From Methylobacteriaceae bacterium (GTDB lineage Bacteria; Pseudomonadota; Alphaproteobacteria; Rhizobiales; Beijerinckiaceae), in contig JACKJC010000002.1 in assembly GCA_020638195.1 (NCBI GenBank), positions 558,001 to 622,000 on the forward strand: a stretch of DNA of 64,000 bases, in the 5' to 3' direction. The notes under the pieces are model-generated. The model was given only the letters and a program-made list of their open reading frames with translations. It ran no database searches and was not told the DNA's origin. Shown piece after piece: positions 34,155-43,946 of this stretch. The position numbers and the translations under genes were made by a program. Within the stretch, counting starts at the first letter, position 1. Each line of letters starts with the position of its first letter.

Positions 34155-35501
34155 TTGCCCGGGCGTGACCTGAGCGATTATGATTCCTCGCGCGATTCCG
34201 GGCGAGGCGGATCAGGCTTGAGCGACAGTTTCGGCGGCAAAGGCAGGGCGATCGTTGTCGGCGCCGGCGTCGCGGGCCTCGCGGCGGCGCGCGCCCTCGA
34301 TGCAGCCGGGTGGAGCGTCACGATCCTCGAGGCGCGCGAGCGCGCCGGCGGCCGCATTCTCACCGACCGCAGCGATCCGGATCTGCCGCTCGATCTCGGG
34401 CCCTCCTGGGTGCACGGAACCGAGAACAATCCCATCGCGCGCATTCTCGAGGAAGCTGGCGCACGTTTCGAGACGACGGACTGGGAATCCTACGCGCTCT
34501 ATGTCGAGGGCGAGCCGCGGGAGGATTGCGACTGGGCCTTCGCGGTCTTCGACTATCTGGAGGAACGCAAGGACCGTATTTCGCGCGACGAGAGCGTCGA
34601 AGCGGCGATGAAGCGTTTTTTCGCGCGCCGCGCCTATTCGGCGGCCGAGCGCAAGACCGTCGAGCAGATCGCCTATTGCGAGATCGTCACGGAATTCGGC
34701 GCCGATCTGAGCGACATGTCGCTTGCCTGCTACGACGAGGGCGAGGAGCCGCCGGGCGGCGACGCCTTCGTGCTCGGCGGCTTCGATCGACTGATCGCGA
34801 CGCTGACGCAGGGTCTCGACATTCGCTTCGGCGCGCAGGTATCGGCGGTGCGCGATCTCGGGCCCCAGGTGGAGGTCGCGTATGGCGACAAGAGCGAGAG
34901 ATGCGATATAGCCATCGTTACGGTTCCTCTGAAATTGTTGCAGGATGGCGCGATCGATTTTTCGCCGCCGTTGAGAGGCAAGCGCCGCGCGGCGCTGGCA
35001 GGTCTCGGCATGGGCCACCTGCACAAGACGTTTCTTCTTTTCGATCGCGTGTTCTGGCCGGAGGAGAAACGCATCGTCGTCGTGCATCAGGGCAAGCTCT
35101 GGAACGAATTCCTGAACCTCGCGCCTGAAACGGGCATTCCGTTGCTGGTCGGGCTGCACGGCGGGTCGGGCGAGCGCGAGATCGCGCGCCTGTCACGCGA
35201 GGAGATCGCGGCGTCCGCGCTGGATGTTCTGCGCCGCGCCTTTCCCGACGCGCCCGCGCCGGTGCGCGTCGCGACCTCGGACTGGGCCAACGATCCATTT
35301 TCACGCGGCAGTTATTCGTTCCTGCCGGTCGACGCATCCTTCGACATGTTCGCGCGTCTCGCCGCGCCGCACGGGCGCATCCTGTTCGCCGGCGAGCACA
35401 CGCACGCGGTCTATCATGCGACCGTGCTCGGCGCTTATCTCTCCGGGGTTCGCGCGGCGGAAGATGCGCTGCGCGTGCAGGGCAAGGCCGCTATCGCCTG
35501 A
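34155..35501 (+). CDS. Flavin monoamine oxidase-like FAD oxidoreductase
   Basis: The protein has a Rossmann dinucleotide motif (RAIVVGAGVAGLAAARALDA) and the follow-on VTILEARERAGGRILTDRSD, then DLGPSWVHGTENNPIARI. The C-terminal FAD site is GRILFAGEHTHAVYHATVLG. This is the monoamine oxidase / polyamine oxidase / lysine demethylase-like fold. Substrate amines are unknown. Two TTG starts are possible, 34155 and 34218. The latter follows GAGGCGG and puts the GAGVAG motif near residue 13, which is more usual. A second FAD oxidase of this fold is encoded about 900 bases downstream on the other strand. Confidence 0.82.
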   Translation: MPGRDLSDYDSSRDSGRGGSGLSDSFGGKGRAIVVGAGVAGLAAARALDAAGWSVTILEARERAGGRILTDRSDPDLPLDLGPSWVHGTENNPIARILEEAGARFETTDWESYALYVEGEPREDCDWAFAVFDYLEERKDRISRDESVEAAMKRFFARRAYSAAERKTVEQIAYCEIVTEFGADLSDMSLACYDEGEEPPGGDAFVLGGFDRLIATLTQGLDIRFGAQVSAVRDLGPQVEVAYGDKSERCDIAIVTVPLKLLQDGAIDFSPPLRGKRRAALAGLGMGHLHKTFLLFDRVFWPEEKRIVVVHQGKLWNEFLNLAPETGIPLLVGLHGGSGEREIARLSREEIAASALDVLRRAFPDAPAPVRVATSDWANDPFSRGSYSFLPVDASFDMFARLAAPHGRILFAGEHTHAVYHATVLGAYLSGVRAAEDALRVQGKAAIA

Positions 35502-35510
35502 ACGAGCCGA

Positions 35511-36368
35511 CTACTCGTTCATCATCTGCAGCAGCTCCCAGCCGATCAGCAGAACGATGAAGACCATCAGGATGAATTCGAACAGGAAGTGCGTGCGTTC
35601 CTTGGCGGCGTTGCGCGTCTCGATCATGCGCGTATTGGCGCGGTCGTAGGTCTCGACCGCGTAGGTCAGCGGATCGATCAGCGAATCGTAGCGCTCGTGC
35701 ATGCCGGCGACGACGGCGAATTCGCCGAAAAGGCGCTTGGACGGATCGGTCAACGCCGGATTCATCTGCGTCAGCGCGATGCCGGTGCGAAGGTTCGACG
35801 CTTTGGCGCGGCCCGCGAGCTCGGTCATCTCGTTCACGGCGGCCTGGCGCGCGTTATAGCCGGGCGCGAGCGCGTGGGTCAGATCCACATCGACGTCGAT
35901 CGAGGCCCAGAGGCGACGCATCGCATCTTCCTGGAAATTGACCTGCCGGTCGAGCACGATGAAGCGCACGAGCCCGTCCAGCGCATCGCGCATGTGCTCG
36001 TCGCGGGCGTAGATCAGCGCGCGATTGTCGCAGACGACGGCGCGCGCCGTGCGCGCGCTCGCGCGCATCGGCGGCTTGCCGCGCTTGTCGGCCTCGCCGA
36101 TCCAGGCCAGCAGTTCCTGTTCGCCGGCGAGCGTCTGGTCGGCGCTGATCGGCAGGCCGACGACAGTCAGCATGTCCGGGTTCGACTGCGCCTTGGCGTC
36201 CGCGAGATCGAGCGGCGTGAGAATGGCGAAAGCGGTCGCGGGCTCGGCGACCGCGATGAAGGCGCGCCCGTCGGTCGGCGCGGCGGAAGCGAATTCGATC
36301 GACCAGGCTCGCGTTTCGATCGCGCTCGCGGCGCTCTTTCCGGAAATGTCCAACATGGACCAACTCAC
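35511..36368 (-). CDS. Tail-anchored membrane protein, function unknown
   Basis: The 285-residue protein has a soluble body of mixed alpha/beta character followed by helices, and one transmembrane helix at the very C-terminus (FLFEFILMVFIVLLIGWELL). The design loosely recalls RMND1/YagE (DUF155) proteins, which also end in a membrane helix after a helical arm, but their defining motifs are not evident. I do not assign a function. Start 36368 (or Met6, 36353) is used. It lies between the two FAD oxidase genes and 10 bases from the convergent monoamine oxidase stop. Confidence 0.55.
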   Translation of the reverse strand: MSWSMLDISGKSAASAIETRAWSIEFASAAPTDGRAFIAVAEPATAFAILTPLDLADAKAQSNPDMLTVVGLPISADQTLAGEQELLAWIGEADKRGKPPMRASARTARAVVCDNRALIYARDEHMRDALDGLVRFIVLDRQVNFQEDAMRRLWASIDVDVDLTHALAPGYNARQAAVNEMTELAGRAKASNLRTGIALTQMNPALTDPSKRLFGEFAVVAGMHERYDSLIDPLTYAVETYDRANTRMIETRNAAKERTHFLFEFILMVFIVLLIGWELLQMMNE

Positions 36369-36396
36369 TCAATGCGCCGCGCCATCCGCGGCTGGT

Positions 36397-38529
36397 TCAG
36401 AGCGCACGCTGCGGATGGGATTCGCTGGCATTCGCCGCGTTGGCGACTGGTTCGGCCAGCGCGAAGAAGCAGTACAGAATGGCTTCGATATCCTCGAACC
36501 AGTGGCCGTGTCCGGCGCCGGCCTCCTGCGCGCGCGCCCAGGCGGTGTCGAGCCGCGGCGATTCGAGAAGCGCGTGCGTGAAGCCGACGGGATAGAGCTT
36601 TTCCGACCAGTCCCAGCGCGAGCCGAGGAATTCGGCGCCCTTCATGAGGTCGTAGCGTTCGATCACGTCGATCGAGAGATCGAGGGTCAGCGAGCCCAGG
36701 AACAGGCCATGCTGCGTCAGCCGCTCAAGGTCGCGCACGGCGCGGTCGATGTCGTCGGCCGGCAGGCGATAGAGGCCGGTGTCGATCACTGCGAAGAAAT
36801 CGCGATCGGGGAAGGGCAGCTTTCCGCCTTCGACCAGCAGGTTGAATTTCGCGAGGTCCGGCGGCGTCCCGGCATGGGCGACGGGATCGTGCTCGACGCC
36901 CCAGGCGTCGTAACCGAGCGCGCGCAAGGCGCCGACGAGCGAGCCGGACATGGCGCCGAAGTTGAGGATGCGCGCGCCCTGCGGCAGGTCCCAGACGATG
37001 CGCATGATGTCCGCCAGCAATTCGGCGGGAACGAACTGCGCGAGGACCTCGACGAGATTGGCCTTCTCGGCGGGCGCCGCATCCGGCAGCGCTGCCGGCG
37101 TGGCGCTGCGCTGGTCGCGGCGGCGCTTCAGCGTTTCGCCGACGATGATGTCGGAGGCGGCGTCGGCGGAATCCATGACGCCGTTCAGCGTGGAATCGAA
37201 GAGATAGTCGCCGACGATCAGCACGCCCGGCAGATGCTCGGGATCGGGCCGGTGGTTCTCGATGCGGCGGCGGACGCGCTTGCCGCCGGGAATGGCGTTG
37301 ACGGAAGCCATCCAGCGATGGATGCGGCCCTCGATGAAATGATCGCGGGCGTCGCCGAGCGAGGCCGGCAGCGCGTCGAGGCACATCTGCTCGATGCGCT
37401 CGTCGCTCTCGTTGGCGAGCGACAGGGCGGCGTTGCCCGCGATCAGGAAGGCGAGCATGCCGTAGCGCTCGAGATTGTTGCGCGCGCTCTCGTCGTAGAT
37501 GCAGCAGCCGTCGAATGCGTCGCTCATCCACCAGTCGGCCGGCAGATGGTCGCGCCAGAACGGGCGCTTGAAGGCGAGCGTGGCGCGCAGGTAATGGCCG
37601 GGACGATCGAAATAGGCAATGTGATCGTCGATTACGCGCTGCAGGCGGTCCGAGCGCCAGTTGACGCAGGCCATGGCCGACAGCGGCAGCGCGACGACGA
37701 CGAAGTCGGCGATGTGATTTTCGAGGAAGCCCTCGGCGTCGACCTCGACGCGATATGTTCCGTCGGCGAGCGGCTGAACCGCGCGCACGTGCGCATTCAT
37801 GCGCACCTGCGCGTCCAGCTCTTCTTCCAGCTTGTCGACGATCTGCTCGTTGCCGCCGACGACGGAGAAAATGTCCATGTAGCCGTCGAGGTCCATGACG
37901 GCGTTCTTCAGGAAGGTCAGGCCGTCGGTATGGTAGGGCGGGGCGGCGACGTCGCTGTGCGCCATGGCGCGCACGTAGCGGCGCGCGGCGTCGCTGCGGA
38001 TTTCCGTGTTGAGCAGTTCGGCGCCGGTGATGTCGCGCCAGGGGTGCTCGTTGTCGGTTTCCGCGATCGACAGATAATAGCCGCGCGGCGTCAGCATTTC
38101 CGTGCACTTCTTGCGGAAGGCGATGGCCTCGTCGGCCGCTTCCTGACCGAAATGCTGGGCGAGATCTTCCGGCTTGAGCACGATCTTGCCACCGAGAACG
38201 CAAGGACCGCCGGAGAGAGTTTTAGTGTCGAGGCCGAGCTCGTTGACGATCAGGCGGCGCAGCGGGTCGGGGCCGATGCGGGAATAATCGTAGATTTCCG
38301 CGACGCCGGCCTCATAGGGGCCGATGCCCGGCATTTCGCGCGAGACGATCTTGCCGCCGACGCGATTGTTGGATTCGAACACCGTGATTTCGCAGGCGAC
38401 GCCCGCCTTGGCCTGGAGCTGCCATGCGGTGAAGAGGCCGCCGGGGCCGCCGCCGATGATGACGACGCGCATCTTCTGGTCGCTCGGGGACGCGCCCTCG
38501 GACACGAACGTACTCGACACCACGCCCAT
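36397..38529 (-). CDS. FAD-dependent amine-oxidase-like domain fused to a methyltransferase-like domain
   Basis: This is a two-domain protein of about 710 residues. The N-terminal part (about 450 residues) has a Rossmann start MRVVIIGGGPGGLFTAWQLQ with the follow-on VFESNNRVGGKIVSREMPGI. The late segment LPGVLIVGDYLFDSTLNGVM is the C-terminal FAD motif of the amine-oxidase fold. A roughly 40-residue linker leads to a C-terminal Rossmann domain with GARILNFGAMSGSLVGALRA and WGVEHDP. This resembles an S-adenosylmethionine methyltransferase motif I and II, but with the acidic motif I residue replaced (LNFG for LDxG). The start at 38529 has CAGG at proper distance; Met at 38472 is the alternative. 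Confidence 0.72.
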   Translation of the reverse strand: MGVVSSTFVSEGASPSDQKMRVVIIGGGPGGLFTAWQLQAKAGVACEITVFESNNRVGGKIVSREMPGIGPYEAGVAEIYDYSRIGPDPLRRLIVNELGLDTKTLSGGPCVLGGKIVLKPEDLAQHFGQEAADEAIAFRKKCTEMLTPRGYYLSIAETDNEHPWRDITGAELLNTEIRSDAARRYVRAMAHSDVAAPPYHTDGLTFLKNAVMDLDGYMDIFSVVGGNEQIVDKLEEELDAQVRMNAHVRAVQPLADGTYRVEVDAEGFLENHIADFVVVALPLSAMACVNWRSDRLQRVIDDHIAYFDRPGHYLRATLAFKRPFWRDHLPADWWMSDAFDGCCIYDESARNNLERYGMLAFLIAGNAALSLANESDERIEQMCLDALPASLGDARDHFIEGRIHRWMASVNAIPGGKRVRRRIENHRPDPEHLPGVLIVGDYLFDSTLNGVMDSADAASDIIVGETLKRRRDQRSATPAALPDAAPAEKANLVEVLAQFVPAELLADIMRIVWDLPQGARILNFGAMSGSLVGALRALGYDAWGVEHDPVAHAGTPPDLAKFNLLVEGGKLPFPDRDFFAVIDTGLYRLPADDIDRAVRDLERLTQHGLFLGSLTLDLSIDVIERYDLMKGAEFLGSRWDWSEKLYPVGFTHALLESPRLDTAWARAQEAGAGHGHWFEDIEAILYCFFALAEPVANAANASESHPQRAL

Positions 38530-38744
38530 CAACCTGCCCCCGACCGACACTTCCGCTCCAATTGGTTGACTTATGCACAAGGCCCCATGGGGCTTCAACC
38601 GCGAAGCCGTAGGCGTGTTTAACGCGCAAACGGCCCTAACCACCTGTTTGCCGGCCGGTTCGACGCGCCGCAGGCGGTCGCTCCAATACGGCTTCCCGCT
38701 GATTTTCTTGGAGTTGTGGGGTTTTTGCAAACGCTTCGTTAACC

Positions 38745-39179
38745 ATGGAGCGGTTCCATGGGAGCCCGGCCCTCTCGTGGATCGCGCGCATGGAACAGGC
38801 ACACGGCTTCGAAACGAACGAGATGAAGAAGGTGATCGGGACGGTCGCCATCGAATTCTACGCCCAGGCGACGCCGCCCGCTTTCGCCGGCCGGCTCGCG
38901 CGCCTGCACCAGAGCGCCTGGGACGAGATACTCGCCGGCCGGCACGCGGGCGCGGCCTTCGGAGAGCTGCGCCGATACGCCGAACGCCTGTTCAACCCGG
39001 ACGATCTGATCGAGGCCTGCAACAGCCACATTCTGTGGGCGCTGACGCCGGTCGTGGGCGCTTCGCTCGCCTGTGGCCCGGGTGAAGACAAGGTCAGCCT
39101 GCGCGAGATCGGCGCGGCGCTGGCGCAGATGTTGCGGTCCTCGCTCGCCGCGCGTCGCGAGCAGCGGCTGGCGGCCTGA
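38745..39179 (+). CDS. Small helical protein, function unknown
   Basis: The 144-residue (or shorter) protein is mostly alpha-helical and Ala/Leu-rich with conserved-looking blocks such as GTVAIEFYAQATPPAFAGRL, RLHQSAWDEILAGRHAGAAF and SLREIGAALAQMLRSSLAAR. No motif ties it to a known family. In-frame starts exist at 38745, 38790 and 38823, none with a strong ribosome site. It is divergent from the FAD/methyltransferase fusion and sits 59 bases before tRNA-Gly. Confidence 0.5.
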   Translation: MERFHGSPALSWIARMEQAHGFETNEMKKVIGTVAIEFYAQATPPAFAGRLARLHQSAWDEILAGRHAGAAFGELRRYAERLFNPDDLIEACNSHILWALTPVVGASLACGPGEDKVSLREIGAALAQMLRSSLAARREQRLAA

Positions 39180-39237
39180 TCGCCGGTTGCAATCGCGCGC
39201 GCGCGCGGGCATATCTCGTGCGCCGTCCAAAGCGGCC

Positions 39238-39311
39238 GCGGGTGTAGCTCAATGGTAGAGCAGCAGCCTTCCAAGCTGAATACGAGGGTTCGATTCCCTT
39301 CACCCGCTCCA
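39238..39311 (+). tRNA. tRNA-Gly (TCC)
   Basis: The cloverleaf is complete: acceptor GCGGGTG with CACCCGC, D arm TAGCTCAATGGTAGAGCA, anticodon loop CTTCCAA with TCC, T arm GAGGGTTCGATTCCCTT, and encoded CCA. It reads GGA codons. It lies just upstream of the convergent polysaccharide deacetylase stop. Confidence 0.95.
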
Positions 39312-39342
39312 GTCTTTCCGAACACATGATCGCGTGAGCCGG

Positions 39343-39378
39343 CGGCTCAACTGCCCCGTGCGGCTCAACTGCCCCGTG
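39343..39378. repeat. 18-base tandem duplication at the deacetylase stop
   Basis: The 18-base block cggctcaactgccccgtg occurs twice back to back (39343-39360 and 39361-39378). On the minus strand the second block contains the stop and last codons of the deacetylase gene, so the extra copy lies just downstream of that stop. Replication slippage is the likely origin. Confidence 0.9.
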
Positions 39379-40267
39379 CGCGCCGATGTATAATCCGCGA
39401 TGCGGCCGGGGAACGCATCAGCGGCATGTAGCGCGCGAGAAAGTCGCCAGTCTCGGATTTCCATCCTTTGGGCGGTTCTTTCAGCGGCGGCTTGTTCGCG
39501 CCCGGAACGATATGGACGATGCGGTAGCCGTCCTGCTTCAGTCGCCGCAGCAGCATCGGCAGCATGGCGACGGTCTGCGCGTGAATGTCGTGCAGCAGAA
39601 GAATGCCGCCGTGGCTGGCGGCCAGCCGCCGCATGACGAGTTCCAGCTGCGCCTGAGGCGTCTGCGGCGTCCAGTCGGAGGCCCAGACATCCGCGCCGAA
39701 GACCGCAATGTCGTGCGCGTCCGCCCAGGCGAGCGTCTCCGGCGTGTCGGCGAAACCGGGATAGCGGAAGAAGGGCGTGGCCGGCTGTCCGTCCGTCCAG
39801 TCGCCCTGGCCGGCGGCGCGTTGCGTCGCCGCGATCCCGCGGCTGATCTCCGCGATGGCGGCGGCGGGCGACAGTCCGCGCAGCGTGCGCCAGGGATGCG
39901 ACCATGTATGATGGCCGATCGAGTGGCCCTCGCGCGCGGCGCGGCGCACGATCTCGGGATTGGCCTGCGCATTCCGCCCGATGAAGAAGAAGGTCGCGCG
40001 CACGCATTCTTTCGCCAGCGCGTCGAGCGCCCGATCGGTCAGGCCGGGCAGGGGGCCGTCGTCCAGCGTGAGAACGACTTCCTTGTCGGCGAGCGCCAGC
40101 GTCTGCGGATAGGTTTTCTGGCCGACATGCAATCCGCCGGGCGCGCCGACCTCGATCGTGCGGCTGACGCCGAGCGCATCCGGATTCGCGCAAGCCTTTG
40201 GCGCCGGCTCGGCGGTCGCGAGGCTGGTAAGCCCGGTCAGGAAGATTGCGGCGAGCAGGATGCGCAT
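39365..40267 (-). CDS. Secreted polysaccharide deacetylase (NodB homology)
   Basis: The 300-residue protein has a signal peptide (MRILLAAIFLTGLTSLATA) and a NodB homology domain. Motif 1 is VVLTLDDGP with metal/catalytic Asp69 and Asp70. Motif 2 is HSIGHHTWSH, with metal ligands His120 and His124. PFFRYPGFADTPETLAW and GGILLLHDIHAQT complete the active site. It deacetylates a beta-1,4-linked N-acetyl-hexosamine polymer such as chitin oligomers, peptidoglycan or an exopolysaccharide. The stop lies in an 18-base tandem duplication. Confidence 0.9.
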   Translation of the reverse strand: MRILLAAIFLTGLTSLATAEPAPKACANPDALGVSRTIEVGAPGGLHVGQKTYPQTLALADKEVVLTLDDGPLPGLTDRALDALAKECVRATFFFIGRNAQANPEIVRRAAREGHSIGHHTWSHPWRTLRGLSPAAAIAEISRGIAATQRAAGQGDWTDGQPATPFFRYPGFADTPETLAWADAHDIAVFGADVWASDWTPQTPQAQLELVMRRLAASHGGILLLHDIHAQTVAMLPMLLRRLKQDGYRIVHIVPGANKPPLKEPPKGWKSETGDFLARYMPLMRSPAASRIIHRRARGS

Positions 40268-40360
40268 CGCCGACGCCTATATCAGGTCGGTCGCGCCATT
40301 GCGCGCGAAGTCTGAGAACGCGGTTGACGGGCGCCGCGTTGCTCGCCAAGTTCGCGCGCC

Positions 40361-40774
40361 ATGGAATGGGTCAAGACACTGCATCTCTTCGGCGTCATCG
40401 GCTGGATGGCCGGCGTGTTCTACATGCCGCGCCTGCTGGTCAACATCGCCGAGGCGCACAAGGCGGGCGAGCCAGTCGAGCGATTGCTGGGTATGGCGAA
40501 GCGGTTGTTCCGTTTCTGCGCGGGGCTCGGAATCATCGGCATGGCGGCGGGCATTTGGGATTGGCTCGGCTACGGGATCAGCGGGCGCTGGCTGCACTGG
40601 AAGCTTTTGTTCGTCGTCGCGCTGATCGTCTATTACGCGCTGAGCGCGGTCTGGCTGGCGCAGATGCGGCGCGGCGAATTCCGCCATTCCTCGATCTTCT
40701 ACCGCGTCTACAATGAGTTCTCGCTGCTGATGTTCGTGCCGATCCTGATTTTCGCGGTCACGAAGCTGCCGTAG
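40361..40774 (+). CDS. HemJ/CopD-family membrane protein
   Basis: The 137-residue protein has four transmembrane helices. It begins with KTLHLFGVIGWMAGVFYMPR, which is a hallmark of the HemJ/CopD family (TIGR00701), including the His at position 8. HemJ oxidises protoporphyrinogen IX in many alphaproteobacteria that lack HemG/HemY. No hem gene is adjacent, so HemJ is likely but not proven; a CopD-like role is the alternative. It is followed by the GST gene 51 bases later in the same direction. Confidence 0.75.
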   Translation: MEWVKTLHLFGVIGWMAGVFYMPRLLVNIAEAHKAGEPVERLLGMAKRLFRFCAGLGIIGMAAGIWDWLGYGISGRWLHWKLLFVVALIVYYALSAVWLAQMRRGEFRHSSIFYRVYNEFSLLMFVPILIFAVTKLP

Positions 40775-40825
40775 ATCGGCTGCGGGGGCGCCTGGTTGCG
40801 GATATTCGCATTTGCGGAGCGCGCG

Positions 40826-41560
40826 ATGGCTTACGAACTCTACTACTGGCCGACCATTCCGGGCCGCGGCGAATTCGTGCGCCAGGCGCTGGAGGACGCA
40901 GGCGTCGACTATGTCGACATCGCGCGCGAAAAAGGCGCGGGGCAGGGCGTGAAGGGCATGATGGCGGCCATGTCCGGCGCTGAGGCGACGCATCCCTCGT
41001 TCGCGCCGCCGTTCCTGCGCGATGGCGATGTCACGATCGGCCAGACCGCCAATATCCTGCTCTATCTCGGCGGCCGTCTCGGGCTCGCGCCGCAGGAGGA
41101 GGCGGCAAGACTCTGGACGCACCAGATTCAGCTGACCATCGCCGATTGCGTCGCCGAGGCGCACGACACGCATCATCCGATCGCGGTCGATCTCTATTAC
41201 GAGGATCAGAAGCCGGAAGCCGCGCGGCGCGCGAAATCCTTTCGCGAAGACCGTATTCCGAAATTCCTCGACTGGTTCGAAACGATTCTCGCGCGCAACC
41301 CGGATGGCGACGCTCATCTGGTCGGAGCGACGGCGAGCTATGTCGATCTGTCCGCGCATCTCCTCGTCAGCGGTCTCGATTATGCGTTCCCGAACGCGAT
41401 GGCGCGGCATTTGCCGGCTCGCAAGCGCCTTGTGCGGCTCGCGCAGGCGGTCGCCGAGCGGCCGCGCTTCGCCGCCTATCTTTCGAGCCGCCGGCGCCTG
41501 CCGTTCAACGAACAGGGCATATTCCGCCGTTACCGCGAACTGGACGCCGCAAGGCCCTGA
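40826..41560 (+). CDS. Glutathione S-transferase family protein
   Basis: The 244-residue protein starts with MAYELYYWPTIPGRGEFVRQ, a thioredoxin-like N-terminal domain with the glutathione-binding start. GQTANILLYLGGRL (substrate-binding loop) and the helical C-terminal domain with LDWFETILARNPDGDAHLVG follow. The active-site Tyr is present near the N-terminus (YY at 6-7). GGAGCGCGCG precedes ATG 40826. It detoxifies electrophiles by glutathione addition. It is upstream of tuf, in the same direction, with 80 bases between. Confidence 0.85.
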   Translation: MAYELYYWPTIPGRGEFVRQALEDAGVDYVDIAREKGAGQGVKGMMAAMSGAEATHPSFAPPFLRDGDVTIGQTANILLYLGGRLGLAPQEEAARLWTHQIQLTIADCVAEAHDTHHPIAVDLYYEDQKPEAARRAKSFREDRIPKFLDWFETILARNPDGDAHLVGATASYVDLSAHLLVSGLDYAFPNAMARHLPARKRLVRLAQAVAERPRFAAYLSSRRRLPFNEQGIFRRYRELDAARP

Positions 41561-41573
41561 TTTTTCACGATGC

Positions 41574-41602
41574 TTGAATATTGCGGCAAAGAGCCTTAAA
41601 CG
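41574..41602 (+). promoter_or_regulatory. Possible promoter of tuf
   Basis: TTGAAT (41574-41579) is followed after 17 bases by TAAACG (41597-41602), about 40 bases before the tuf ATG. The -35 fits but the -10 is weak. I rate it as tentative. Confidence 0.35.
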
Positions 41603-41640
41603 CTCGGCCCGCACTGATAATCCTCATTCGGATCGGGTCC

Positions 41641-42831
<1,191 letters not shown>

Positions 42832-42872
42832 TGATGGATGCGACGACGGAGCGCGGAACACCGTGCTCCTAG

Positions 42873-42904
42873 CCGCCGCCGGCGTCGTCGCCTCGATCGT
42901 CGAG
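42873..42904 (+). other. Partial echo of the tuf 3' end
   Basis: Forty bases after the tuf stop, a stretch reads AAGVVASIVE in the frame shared with the upstream part. This closely matches the tuf terminal residues GAGVVASIIE at protein level, with several base differences. It may be a remnant left by recombination between tuf copies, or coincidence. No start or longer open frame supports a second gene. Confidence 0.35.
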
Positions 42905-42948
42905 CGATGGCCGTTAAGCCAAAGCGCCGAACTCTTAGAGAAGAATGG

Positions 42949-42987
42949 AAGCCGCCGCCGGGCATGTCCGGCGGCGGCTTTTCTTTT
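42949..42987 (+). terminator. Intrinsic terminator after tuf
   Basis: GCCGCCGCCGG with a 6-9 base loop pairs with CCGGCGGCGGC, followed by TTTTCTTTTG. This is a textbook stem with T-rich tail, about 120 bases after the tuf stop. Confidence 0.88.
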
Positions 42988-43061
42988 GCGGGGATTCCAG
43001 GCCAGCTTATGCTTGACCTTTATCTAAGGTCCTGATCAAGCTTGGATAAAGGGAAAGCCGC

Positions 43062-43778
43062 ATGCCCAAAGAGTTGATTAGTCGGTTGGAAAAATTCGTG
43101 ACGCTGACCGAAGCCGACAGGCGGGCCGTCGATTCGACGTTCCGCCACCGCCGGACGACCTCTGCGGGTCGCGACGTCATTCAGGAGCTCGGGCATGCCG
43201 ATGGCGTAGTCGTGATCACGGAGGGGTTTGCCGGGCAGTTCAGGGTCAGGGATGACGGGAGGCGTCAGATCGTCGCCTTCTTTCATCCCGGCGATCTGAT
43301 TCATTTCGGTTCGCTTGCCGCGGAAAACGCGGTGTTCGGGGTAACCGCGTTTACGCCCACGGTAACGTCGTCGATCGACGTCGACGGTTTCCTGTCGCTG
43401 ACGACGAGCAGTCAATCGCTCGCACGCGCTTTCTGGCATATGGCGATCGAGCAATTGTCGATCGCGCGCGAATGGCTCGTCGATCTGGGACTCGGGAGCG
43501 CGCAACAGAGGCTTGCCCATCTGTTTTGCGAACAGCACTATCGTCTCGAAGAGATCGGTCGAGCGGCCGCCGGCATGGTGAGACTGCCGTTGTCCCAGCG
43601 CGACCTCGGCGACACGATCGGGATCACCAACGTGCACGTCAATCGGACGTTGCAAGAACTGCGGAGCGCGGGACTGCTGTCCTTCGATGGGATCGACCTG
43701 CAGATTTTCGACCTGAAGAAGCTGCGGCAAATTGCGAAGTTCGATCCACAATATCTGCAATGGCGCAAATTGGGGTAA
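43062..43778 (+). CDS. Crp/Fnr-family transcriptional regulator
   Basis: The 238-residue protein has an N-terminal cyclic-nucleotide-like beta barrel (GFAGQFRVRDDGRRQIVAFF, HPGDLIHFGS). The C-terminal Crp-type helix-turn-helix (LPLSQRDLGDTIGITNVHVN, RTLQELRSAGLLSFDG) follows. There is no Cys cluster of the FNR type, so an oxygen-sensing iron-sulphur role is unlikely; a small-molecule or redox ligand is possible. An AAAGGG ribosome site lies ahead of ATG 43062. Upstream, GCTTGA and TCAAGC form a 6-base inverted pair that may be its own operator. Confidence 0.88.
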   Translation: MPKELISRLEKFVTLTEADRRAVDSTFRHRRTTSAGRDVIQELGHADGVVVITEGFAGQFRVRDDGRRQIVAFFHPGDLIHFGSLAAENAVFGVTAFTPTVTSSIDVDGFLSLTTSSQSLARAFWHMAIEQLSIAREWLVDLGLGSAQQRLAHLFCEQHYRLEEIGRAAAGMVRLPLSQRDLGDTIGITNVHVNRTLQELRSAGLLSFDGIDLQIFDLKKLRQIAKFDPQYLQWRKLG

Positions 43779-43946
43779 GCGTAGACGCTATGTCACGTCC
43801 CCGGACGGTCGTAGCATTGCCTCGCACCACTCCGCTCTGTGCGACGTGCAGAAACGCTTCACGCCGCGCCGAGGCGTGTGCGTCTGCACCGCGCGACATC
43901 GCGGCGTATGACAGGAACAATTCGTAATGTCAGCGACGAGGACGTC

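Noticed and set aside
36025..38622. Long plus-strand frame opposite the FAD/methyltransferase fusion
   Set aside because: Low-complexity antisense frame; the minus strand has FAD and nucleotide-binding motifs.
38745..38790. Alternative start codons for the small helical protein before tRNA-Gly
   Set aside because: No start is distinguished by a ribosome site, so I kept the longest with a caveat.
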